Shown here one piece after another: positions 1 through 5,281 of a DNA stretch of 6,002 nucleotides (its first letter is position 1; the number at the start of each line of letters is the position of its first letter). This DNA is from Romeriopsis sp046049545 (GTDB lineage Bacteria; Cyanobacteriota; Cyanobacteriia; Leptolyngbyales; Leptolyngbyaceae), in the NCBI GenBank assembly GCA_046049545.1, contig JBJORF010000161.1, positions 1 through 6,002 of the forward strand, written 5' to 3'. Position numbers and translations under genes: made by a program. Under the pieces are notes generated by a model. It saw only the letters and a program-made list of their open reading frames with translations, was not told the DNA's origin and made no database searches.

Positions 1-25
1 GGGCGATGATCGATCCCTCCCGTAC

Positions 26-44
26 GGGCGCGTTTTCCGCGCCC
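26..44. terminator. GC-rich hairpin downstream of the ribonuclease gene
   Basis: A perfect 7-bp inverted repeat (GGGCGCG at 26-32, CGCGCCC at 38-44) encloses a 5-base loop. It lies about 77 bases beyond the stop codon of the minus-strand ribonuclease gene. No run of T follows it on either strand, so it is not a textbook intrinsic terminator. It could be a transcript-end stabiliser or a terminator for a gene outside the window. It overlaps a 10-bp palindrome, CCCGTACGGG, at 19-28, which offers an alternative pairing. Confidence 0.35.
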
Positions 45-120
45 CCAATCGCGCAACACCAATTTTCAACCCCGATCGCCAATGGATAAACTTTGAATTG
101 GGAATTGCTGTTATGGCAAA

Positions 121-2136
121 CTAGGAAGCCATTTGCGCAAACGATTCCGACACCTCGCGCAGCTGCACCACATCCTGGCGCGGGTCAACGTGGGCAACCT
201 GGAGAAATAGGCGTTCACCCAGATCGATCGGTCGATCGATGTGCATTACCAGCTCCACACCTAGATCTTCCAACATCACCAATGCCAACCGCTCATGCTC
301 CCGCAACCACCGCAGCAACATTCCGTCCCATACCTGGTCGATATTGCGCCGCAGATATTCCAAGATCCAATAACGATTACTCTGCCGTTCCAGTAGCACC
401 GCATCCTGCACCGCTGGAGTCAGCGATAGGATGATTTCCTGCATCTTCGACACTGGGAAGGGTAGCGCCTCCCCCCGCAAATGTGCCTTAATCTGAAAAT
501 GCGCCAGCAAATCTCCATAGCGACGAATCGGCGAAGTGACCTGTGTATAGGTATCGAGGCCCAAACTCGCATGGCGAAACGGGGTGAGGCTGACTTCACT
601 ACGCGGCATACAGCGGCGCAGCGCACAGGAACGCACTGGACCAGCAGGCAGCACCATCAATTCTTCCTCCGGTGGCAGTTCCGGCTGTTGCTGCGCCCGG
701 AACAGCATCGGCAAATCGTGTGCTTGCCCGTACTTCGCCCCGACTTCCCCCGCCAAAATCATCATTTCCGCGACGAGTTCCCGTGCAAAGGAACCTTCAA
801 GAATGTAGACATCCACTTCCTCGCCGCCGTCTTTGACCTTCACCGTCGATTCTGGCATGTTGATCGCGATCGCGCCTTGGGTTTTGCGCCACGATCGGCG
901 CAGCTTGGCCCATTTGGCAAGGTCGTGAATTTCCGGTTCGGCCTGCACACCCAGGTCAAGCATTTCATCGACATCATCGTAGGTGAGGCGATAGGTGATC
1001 TTGATTTGACTGGCGTGGATGCTGTAGTCCGTCACCCCGCCTTCATCGTCGAGCAAAATCCCAAAACTCAGGGCACAGCAGACTTCCCCGGCTCGCAGGC
1101 TCATCGGCCCCGTTGCCAGCTCTGTCGGGAACATCGACACCATCCCCGTCGGTAGGTATAGCGTCGTCCCCCGGCGGCGGGCTTCCAGATCCAGGGCATC
1201 TCCGGGCTGTAACCAACGGGTCGGATCGGCAATATGTACCCAAATCTTCTGCCGCCCATCGGGCAGGTACTCAATGCTCAAGCCGTCATCGATTTCGATC
1301 GTGCTTTCATCATCGATCGTCGAAACCTTCAGATGGGTCAGATCCAGGCGCGGATTCAAGTCCTCCGGGGCCGACTGCATATAGTTCTGCGCTAGCTCCA
1401 CCACTTTTTGCGGGAACGAAACAGGGACTTTACTCCGGCGCAGCAGTAGGTTTTCGTGGGGACTCCAGAGCTTCAGCTGAACCAACAAATCAAAGGCCGC
1501 TTGGCCCGTGGCCGATCGCCCCAGCGAACTGAGCAAATCCACGGCGGTCGCTTTATTCGGGGCTTCATCGGCAAAAGTCGCAAATTTCTCCAACGCGTCG
1601 AGGCGCGGCCGATCGGCAGCAGTCCATTCGTGGGGTTCTCCCGCCAGCACCGCCTGAATCTTTGCCACAAATCCGGCCCATTCTTGCTGCCGCTTGTTTC
1701 CGGCTTCCTGCTGGTGTTTCAGTTCCGCGACTTGGGCGGGGGTGCGGGGTTCGTAGCGATCGGCTTTGCGTTTGAAGTAGAGGCGATCGTCGTCAAGCAT
1801 CCGGTGGGCGGCGTATTGCGCCGCATCGGAGGAGTCGGAGAAGAGGAGCTTGGCCAGCTCGATCGGATTGGTGCCGTCACCAATTTCCAACAGCAGTTCC
1901 CAGGCCACTTCCAGGCTGGCGGGATCGAAGAAGCCTTCGACTTGCTCGGCAAAAGCAGTAAGCTGAGCCGGTTTATAGTTACCGGGGATCTCGTAGGTGA
2001 TCTCGCGCGGTGGCAGGCTATGGGACTGATCGCGGGCATCGATCACGACCCAATTTTTCTTACCTTCAGGCCGATCGGCGACGGCTAACCGCCGATCGCC
2101 ATTGACCCAAAATTCGATTAACGTGCCCTTCTCCAT
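121..2136 (-). CDS. RNB-family exoribonuclease (RNase II/R, cyanobacterial/plastid type)
   Basis: Probable 3'-to-5' hydrolytic exoribonuclease acting on single-stranded RNA in the cytoplasm, for RNA turnover and 3'-end maturation. The 671-residue product starts with MEKGTLIEF, as I recall for cyanobacterial members. The frame stays open to a TTG at 2208, but the 24 extra residues are basic and unlike the family, so I use the ATG at 2134-2136, which has only a weak GGA upstream. The RNB catalytic domain spans about residues 260-550. The metal-binding cluster is TIDDESTIEIDDGLS, with Asp275, Glu281, Asp283 and Asp284. Glu in place of the second Asp of E. coli RNase II also occurs in plastid RNR1, as do ARRRGT and GPVRS. 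The second signature TSPIRRY is at 534-540. A short S1-like beta domain fills about 612-666. No frameshift is seen. Spot-checked GC is near 58%, well above the genes to its right. The family assignment is secure; whether it is called rnb or vacB/rnr is not decided by sequence alone. Confidence 0.93.
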   Translation of the reverse strand: MEKGTLIEFWVNGDRRLAVADRPEGKKNWVVIDARDQSHSLPPREITYEIPGNYKPAQLTAFAEQVEGFFDPASLEVAWELLLEIGDGTNPIELAKLLFSDSSDAAQYAAHRMLDDDRLYFKRKADRYEPRTPAQVAELKHQQEAGNKRQQEWAGFVAKIQAVLAGEPHEWTAADRPRLDALEKFATFADEAPNKATAVDLLSSLGRSATGQAAFDLLVQLKLWSPHENLLLRRSKVPVSFPQKVVELAQNYMQSAPEDLNPRLDLTHLKVSTIDDESTIEIDDGLSIEYLPDGRQKIWVHIADPTRWLQPGDALDLEARRRGTTLYLPTGMVSMFPTELATGPMSLRAGEVCCALSFGILLDDEGGVTDYSIHASQIKITYRLTYDDVDEMLDLGVQAEPEIHDLAKWAKLRRSWRKTQGAIAINMPESTVKVKDGGEEVDVYILEGSFARELVAEMMILAGEVGAKYGQAHDLPMLFRAQQQPELPPEEELMVLPAGPVRSCALRRCMPRSEVSLTPFRHASLGLDTYTQVTSPIRRYGDLLAHFQIKAHLRGEALPFPVSKMQEIILSLTPAVQDAVLLERQSNRYWILEYLRRNIDQVWDGMLLRWLREHERLALVMLEDLGVELVMHIDRPIDLGERLFLQVAHVDPRQDVVQLREVSESFAQMAS

Positions 2137-2210
2137 GTAGTCATTCCAATGCGGTCTGGCGCGTGAATGTGGTTTGCGGTGGGATGTCTGATTTTTTGAA
2201 ACAGTCAACT

Positions 2211-2216
2211 ATTGTA
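2211..2216 (-). promoter_or_regulatory. Possible -10 box for the ribonuclease gene
   Basis: On the minus strand this reads TACAAT, within TTTACAAT, about 75 bases upstream of the ribonuclease start codon. I find no convincing -35 hexamer at 16-18 bases spacing, so this is a weak candidate based on one hexamer. Confidence 0.2.
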
Positions 2217-2281
2217 AAGCCTGTTGGGAGATTTGAGTAGGCAGGAGGAGAGGAATTTGGCAGCGGGGATCATTCATCGGT

Positions 2282-2441
2282 GAGGCAAAGGGGTGAGCAT
2301 TTGCCGGATGATGGGGCGGTGGCTTTGGCGGAGAAGGTGGAGGAATTGGAATGACCGATCGAGGCGGTGATCGCGAATTTTCTGGATGCGGAAGCATTTA
2401 GCTTTGAGGATTGCCTACTGGCCAAGCATCAAGCCGTTTAA
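2282..2441 (+). pseudogene. Decayed copy of the 71-residue small gene (copy B)
   Basis: From 2298 to the TAA at 2439-2441 this aligns codon by codon with the 3' two-thirds of the intact small gene at 5647-5862: by hand, about 124 of 144 bases match. The frame reads HLPDDGAVALAEKVEELE, then a TGA stop at 2352-2354 exactly where the intact gene has a TGC cysteine codon. It reopens as PIEAVIANFLDAEAFSFEDC and runs to the same stop codon. A 12-base unit present in the intact gene is missing after 2366. The 5' end (2282-2297) is eroded and has no start codon. Homology continues past the stop through the shared 3' flank TAATCGAAGGCTG and on to CCTGTGGGA near 2471. Sharing of non-coding flank shows that DNA, not just a domain, was duplicated. 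The reverse-strand open frame over this segment is a shadow. Confidence 0.85.
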
Positions 2442-2473
2442 TCGAAGGCTGTTTAGCGGTTTCCTGTGGGAAA

Positions 2474-2556
2474 ATCGCGACTTTGGTGGAACATTTGCCG
2501 GATTATGTGAAGGGGGTTGGTGGAGAAAGCAGAGGAATTGGAATGCCCGATCGAGG
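2474..2556 (+). pseudogene. 5' fragment of the same small gene (copy C)
   Basis: Positions 2474-2512 match codons 14-26 of the intact gene with one difference in 39 bases and encode IATLVEHLPDYVK, identical to the intact protein. Immediately after, two bases are lost relative to the intact gene, which shifts the frame. The alignment resumes out of frame as GAATTGGAATGCCCGATCGA and ends near 2556. The first 13 codons are absent: the fragment joins directly to the 3' flank of copy B at about 2470-2474. The last third of the gene is also absent, and the sequence runs into the 3' end of the minus-strand AlbA_2 gene within about 25 bases. Copy C is therefore less diverged from the intact gene than copy B but more truncated. 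Confidence 0.8.
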
Positions 2557-2578
2557 TCAGATTCTAAGTGTACATAAT

Positions 2579-3553
2579 CTACAATGAAATATGTTTATAA
2601 AAAATATCTCTGTACACATCTATCTGTTGCATAAACCACGTAAGTAATTGATAATCCTGCTCCGCCAATTCATTTCTTTCATTTCCAACTGGCAAGTTTG
2701 GATTAGCCAATCGGTTATTTACTGCATAAAGGCTAACAGCTTTTTGGTAGATTTCCTGTAAGTAATCTGCAACCTCTCGATCAAAGAGAAAAATGGCTTC
2801 ATCTGTATCAGAGGCAAACTTGAGAAGTGTTTGGATATCCTTCACAGTGCCTTCAGCCATGACATGCGACACGAAAGAGCGAGTAATTTGATAGGTTTTA
2901 ATTTTTCGATCGTATACTTCAAGTGTCAATTTTCTCCGCTCCATGTCTTGGGGGGATTTTTGAGCATTCATTCCAGTTTCAGAAAGTAATTTGCGTTTCT
3001 CACCTCGAATAATCTCTTTCTCCTCATCCTTTGCTGGATGGGTTTTTTCGCCATCTCCTCGGCGAAGCAAAACAACTGTGGGAGAGTAATTGAGAAGCTG
3101 CTTATTAAGTTGATGCAAATATGGTGATGGTGGCATGATAATTGCAAGGAGTTTATAGCCATCAACCTCAAACTTCTCAAAATTAATGTGAGCAATGGGG
3201 GTGTCTAAAAAACTATTGACACGATCGCGAATGTCTTTAAATGGCGGAAGTGCAGAATAATCGACATCAAAGAGTGTTGGCTTGCCATTAGCGTCGAGTT
3301 TTTCATTCGCTCCAATAATTAAATATCCTGTCTCGCGGGAAGTGCCAATATTTCCATTAGTAATAGCAATAATATCTTTAGCCATTTCGGAAAATGCATC
3401 TTCTCTTTGCTTATTGCCCTCGCTTTTTTCCTGATGCGACAGCTCAGATGGCACTTTACCAATTTTATACATTTCCCTTTTGAAATCCATCTTAGATGTC
3501 TCTCCAGGATTGTAGACCAGATGTTGAAGCCGTTTATGTAATTCAGCATCCAT
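2579..3553 (-). CDS. AlbA_2/Schlafen-type protein with C-terminal helical domain
   Basis: 324 residues. The N-terminal half (about residues 15-180) looks like an AlbA_2 (Schlafen AlbA-like, putative nucleic-acid-binding) domain: ETSKMDFKRE near 18-27, then MAKDIIAITNGNIG and GYLIIGANE (about 57-84), a hydrophobic strand YKLLAIIMPPSP near 132-143, and VVLLRRGDG at 160-168. The C-terminal part (about 208-324) is predicted helical and resembles, from memory, a helical region found in other bacterial hypothetical proteins (TDEAIFLFDREVADYLQEIY, then LLTWFMQQ). No P-loop or membrane segment is visible. The frame extends to an ATG at 3616, but that would overlap xisI by 53 bases; the ATG at 3551-3553 has GAGGGG 6 bases upstream, overlapping the xisI stop, and lies 10 bases after it. 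The gene is third in an apparent xisH-xisI-albA_2 operon. It is AT-rich (spot-checked lines 32-37% GC). Family members are often annotated as putative transcriptional regulators or ATP-binding proteins; actual activity is unknown. Confidence 0.8.
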   Translation of the reverse strand: MDAELHKRLQHLVYNPGETSKMDFKREMYKIGKVPSELSHQEKSEGNKQREDAFSEMAKDIIAITNGNIGTSRETGYLIIGANEKLDANGKPTLFDVDYSALPPFKDIRDRVNSFLDTPIAHINFEKFEVDGYKLLAIIMPPSPYLHQLNKQLLNYSPTVVLLRRGDGEKTHPAKDEEKEIIRGEKRKLLSETGMNAQKSPQDMERRKLTLEVYDRKIKTYQITRSFVSHVMAEGTVKDIQTLLKFASDTDEAIFLFDREVADYLQEIYQKAVSLYAVNNRLANPNLPVGNERNELAEQDYQLLTWFMQQIDVYRDIFYKHISL

Positions 3554-3563
3554 GCCTATCCCC

Positions 3564-3899
3564 TCACGCGATCGCATAATCCGAACATTCCCGCATCGAT
3601 GGATGATGAAATCCAATGACTAAGTCTTGCTTGGAAATCCCCATCGCTTCTAAATCATGATCGATTTCCAGATCCGTGTTATTTTCCTGAACCCAAATCT
3701 TGTCACCTTTAATATCGAAATGAAAGATACAAGCATGAATACGCTTATTCTTATCCCAACCCGTTCTAAACAGGAGATAGTGATCGTTCATAGTATCCAC
3801 AATCACCTGGGTTTCCAATCCCTCGCGCTGCGCACCATAAGCAGCATAATTCCTGAGAAACTGCTGTAGGCATTGACGGTAATGTTCTAGTCTATCCAT
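3564..3899 (-). CDS. xisI: XisI family protein (copy 1)
   Basis: 111 residues, the usual XisI length. It shows the family pattern: N-terminal helix MDRLEHYRQCLQQFLRNYA, then the central DTMNDHYLLFRTGWDKNKR and ACIFHFDIKGDKIWVQENNT, then GISKQDLVIGFHHPSMR and a C-terminal DYAIA. The last segment puts it in the HPSMR...YAIA subgroup, unlike copy 2. XisI is known as a protein required with XisF and XisH for fdxN-element excision in Anabaena; it is not itself a recombinase, and most homologues have no known element. The start ATG overlaps the end of xisH by 13 bases and has AGGAG 8 bases upstream inside xisH, so the pair is likely cotranslated. The gene ends 10 bases before the AlbA_2 gene. Confidence 0.93.
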   Translation of the reverse strand: MDRLEHYRQCLQQFLRNYAAYGAQREGLETQVIVDTMNDHYLLFRTGWDKNKRIHACIFHFDIKGDKIWVQENNTDLEIDHDLEAMGISKQDLVIGFHHPSMRECSDYAIA

Positions 3900-4303
3900 G
3901 ATTCAATCTCCTGAGTCAACTTGTCATACACAATCAACTTGATGGGATAGTCACGCAGCGTTGCTTGAATGAGAATCTCTTGAAATAAGGATTCATAGGT
4001 TGCGGAGGGAATTGCCAAGTAAAGCGTACGATCGGGTTCTTCCAGCTTAAGGGCCACTTTGTAGGTTAAATATTGCCCCAAAGCTGCATAGAATGCTGTG
4101 ATCTTAGAAGTATTGACGAAGCTCTTCACCTCGATCGCGATTTTCTCTCCCTCCTTTTCTGCGGCAATTAGCGGCTCTGCGGCTAAGTCGATCTGGATAT
4201 TCACATCACCGATGTTCAGATACAACGGGTCGTCTGTAATCACCCAGCCGGATTGGCTTAAAGCCTGTTTAACTAAGTCGTGGAACAAGTCCTTACGGGA
4301 CAT
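3887..4303 (-). CDS. xisH: XisH family protein (copy 1), PD-(D/E)XK-like
   Basis: 138 residues, full length. It begins MSRKDLFHDLVKQALSQSGW and continues to DDPLYLNIGDVNIQIDLAAE and IAAEKEGEKIAIEVKSF, all hallmarks of XisH. The family belongs to the PD-(D/E)XK nuclease-fold group. The visible candidate active-site residues are Asp39 (IDLAAE), Glu58 and Lys60 (IEVK), followed by ALGQYLTY near 74-81. Nuclease activity has not been inferred from anything beyond these residues. A good Shine-Dalgarno (AGGGAG, about 9 bases before the ATG) supports the start. It is the first gene of the xisH-xisI-AlbA_2 operon and lies downstream of a terminator-like hairpin that separates it from the second pair. 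The fdxN excision role of the Anabaena homologue should not be assumed here, since no fdxN element is in the window. Confidence 0.94.
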   Translation of the reverse strand: MSRKDLFHDLVKQALSQSGWVITDDPLYLNIGDVNIQIDLAAEPLIAAEKEGEKIAIEVKSFVNTSKITAFYAALGQYLTYKVALKLEEPDRTLYLAIPSATYESLFQEILIQATLRDYPIKLIVYDKLTQEIESWID

Positions 4304-4330
4304 TTGGTTCTACTCCCTACATTTTGACAC

Positions 4331-4376
4331 AAAAAATTATCCCTGAGGAAAGACATCTCAGCCATCGCCCCAGGGA
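4331..4376 (-). terminator. Terminator-like hairpin between the two xisHI cassettes
   Basis: On the minus strand TCCCTG (4371-4376) can pair with CAGGGA (4340-4345), followed by ATAATTTTTT (T run at 4331-4336). The loop is long (about 25 bases) and can form a competing inner stem using CTGAG/CTCAG at 4343-4347 and 4357-4361. It lies after the stop of the 38-codon frame at 4399-4515 and before xisH copy 1, where a terminator for the upstream unit would be expected. The short stem and long loop make it uncertain. Confidence 0.4.
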
Positions 4377-4398
4377 CATATACCATCAGAATTAGTTC

Positions 4399-4515
4399 CT
4401 ACGCACTAAAGTACTTCGCCACCGGATGATAAATCGCAAACGCCGTCGTCGATCGCTCCGGATAAAGCTGCTCACTCTCATCAATGTGCATCCCAATCCG
4501 ATCAAGCCACACCAT
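4399..4515 (-). CDS. Short frame downstream of xisI copy 2, possible gene remnant
   Basis: A 38-codon frame begins at ATG 4513-4515, overlaps the last codons of xisI copy 2 by 14 bases and ends with TAG at 4399-4401. The product reads MVWLDRIGMHIDESEQLYPE, then RSTTAFAIYHPVAKYFSA. Its codons from DRIG to STT lie in the 59-bp direct repeat whose other copy forms the 5' end of xisH copy 2. I do not recognise the family. It may be a small protein coupled to xisI, or the 3' end of a larger gene that was split by the xisHI segment. No clear Shine-Dalgarno was found for the ATG, which favours the remnant reading slightly. Confidence 0.4.
   Translation of the reverse strand: MVWLDRIGMHIDESEQLYPERSTTAFAIYHPVAKYFSA
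4445..4503. repeat. 59-bp direct repeat, left copy
   Basis: Identical to 5144-5202 except for one base (C at 4454, T at 5153), offset 699 bases, which is 233 codons exactly. Homology stops abruptly at both ends. On the minus strand it encodes DRIGMHIDESEQLYPERSTT. Its right edge coincides with the stop codon of xisI copy 2 (4502-4504). Confidence 0.95.
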
Positions 4516-4837
4516 ACCCCGTATGCGGACGTTTATAGGGCGGATGTAGCCCTAAGACAATGTCACCCTTGGACACACCCATATCAACCAATTTCTGCGC
4601 CAAATCTGCCTCAGTCATATTCCGTTGAATCCAAATCTTCCCATCTTTAATATCGATGTGGATAAAGCAGTGATAGACCCGCTTCATTCCATCCCAGCCA
4701 ATATCAAGGATTCGATAATGGTCATTTTCTGGATCAATTACCAGTTGACTCTCAACCTGTCCATTGGAACTATTCTCATCCACATGGGCTTTCAACAGTT
4801 CCCGAATACATTTTTGGTAAAACGCTATTCCTTCCAT
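4502..4837 (-). CDS. xisI: XisI family protein (copy 2)
   Basis: 111 residues and intact. Family landmarks are MEGIAFYQKCIRELLKAHVD, DPENDHYRILDIGWDGMKRV, HCFIHIDIKDGKIWIQRNMT, GVSKGDIVLGLHPPYKRPHT and the terminal GYGVA. The HPPYKR...YGVA ending is the more common XisI subtype and differs from copy 1, so the two pairs are old paralogues and not a fresh duplication. The start ATG has AAGGAGG about 10 bases upstream and overlaps the end of xisH copy 2 by 13 bases, the same overlap as in pair 1. The left 59-bp repeat begins within its stop codon. It is presumed to partner XisH; the Anabaena role is in controlling fdxN-element excision, and the function here is unknown. Confidence 0.94.
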   Translation of the reverse strand: MEGIAFYQKCIRELLKAHVDENSSNGQVESQLVIDPENDHYRILDIGWDGMKRVYHCFIHIDIKDGKIWIQRNMTEADLAQKLVDMGVSKGDIVLGLHPPYKRPHTGYGVA

Positions 4838-5235
4838 GACACGATCGCCTCCTTGTCAGAATCATAGATCAAAAGTCGAAGTTGATGCAGCTTAATCGCT
4901 TCCTGCACAAACCGCTCCTGAAAAAATGACTCAAACGTATCTTCCGGCACAGCCAGATATAGGATGCGATCGAGTTCTGTCATCTGAAGCCCCAGCCGAT
5001 AGTTGAGGAACTGCCCCAAGGCCGCATGAAAATCTGTAATGGCTGAGTTGTTGAGGAAACTCTTGATTTCGATCGCAATTTTCCGGCCTTCCTTCTCGGC
5101 AGCCACCACTTTATCTGCCGCCAAATCAATTTCCAGCTTGACTGTCGTCGATTGCTCCGGATAAAGCTGCTCACTCTCATCAATGTGCATCCCAATCCGA
5201 TCGCCCCCCAGCCATGCAAGCGACGGCATCACCAC
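4825..5235 (-). CDS. xisH: XisH family protein (copy 2), 5'-truncated and chimeric
   Basis: 136 codons from a GTG at 5233-5235; ATGs at 5229 and 5190 are alternatives. From about residue 32 it is clearly XisH: VKLEIDLAAD, VVAAEKEGRKIAIEIKSF, then AALGQFLNYR and DRILYLAVPEDTFESFF. The candidate PD-(D/E)XK residues Asp37, Glu56 and Lys58 remain. It lacks the family N-terminus (the MSRKDLFHD...GWVITDDPL segment of copy 1, about 33 residues). In its place are about 31 residues, MVMPSLAWLGGDRIGMHIDE then SEQLYPEQSTT, of which DRIG to STT is the 59-bp repeat also found after xisI copy 2. The XisH part is about half identical by eye to copy 1. No convincing ribosome site marks any start, so this may be an in-frame fusion still expressed or a decaying gene that keeps only its nuclease-fold core. 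Confidence 0.8.
   Translation of the reverse strand: MVMPSLAWLGGDRIGMHIDESEQLYPEQSTTVKLEIDLAADKVVAAEKEGRKIAIEIKSFLNNSAITDFHAALGQFLNYRLGLQMTELDRILYLAVPEDTFESFFQERFVQEAIKLHQLRLLIYDSDKEAIVSWKE
5144..5202. repeat. 59-bp direct repeat, right copy
   Basis: Partner of 4445-4503 in the same orientation with one mismatch. It forms part of the foreign 5' end of xisH copy 2, in the same reading frame as the left copy. The xisH-homologous sequence begins directly at its left edge (base 5143 and below). Confidence 0.95.
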
Positions 5236-5281
5236 TCGTCGTAGAATTGGGAAGTTCTTTGCCGCCGTAATTGACTCTTCG
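5203..5281 (-). other. Unassigned segment, possible remnant of the gene carrying the 59-bp repeat
   Basis: The minus-strand frame that leads into xisH copy 2 is open through this interval and reads SITAAKNFPILRR then VVMPSLAWLGG before the repeat. It is in frame with the repeat-encoded peptide, so it could be a remnant of the same lost gene. It also is the leader of the plus-strand GIY-YIG gene. I recognise no family, and the open frame could be chance. Confidence 0.3.

Noticed and set aside
481..1155. Long plus-strand frames inside the ribonuclease gene (also 1456-2088 and 93-434)
   Set aside because: They lie antisense to a clear RNB exoribonuclease and arise from its GC-rich codon pattern; their peptides match nothing recognisable.
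2137..2208. Upstream extension of the ribonuclease by 24 codons starting at a TTG
   Set aside because: The added residues are basic and unlike family N-termini, the TTG has no ribosome site, and the ATG at 2134-2136 gives the usual MEKGTLIEF start.
2209..2397. Minus-strand 62-codon open frame rich in proline upstream of the ribonuclease gene
   Set aside because: It is the antisense shadow of decayed copy B, which aligns well on the plus strand; the proline-rich peptide is a by-product of GATCG/GGCGG-rich sequence.
2559..2580. Inverted repeat AGATT/AATCT at the end of the AlbA_2 gene as a terminator
   Set aside because: Only five base pairs, AT-rich, a 12-base loop and no T run; not distinguishable from chance.
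3554..3616. Upstream start for the AlbA_2 protein at ATG 3616
   Set aside because: It would overlap xisI by 53 bases without a ribosome site, whereas ATG 3553 has a good one and avoids the overlap.
4445..5202. An fdxN-like excisable element with the 59-bp repeats as recombination sites
   Set aside because: No recombinase gene (xisF-like serine recombinase) is present, and the repeats are coding-frame duplications flanking a truncated gene; naming them attachment sites would go beyond the evidence.
5183..5281. Longer GIY-YIG protein starting at 5183
   Set aside because: The extra 33 residues come from the opposite strand of the 59-bp repeat and its flank and show no domain features.
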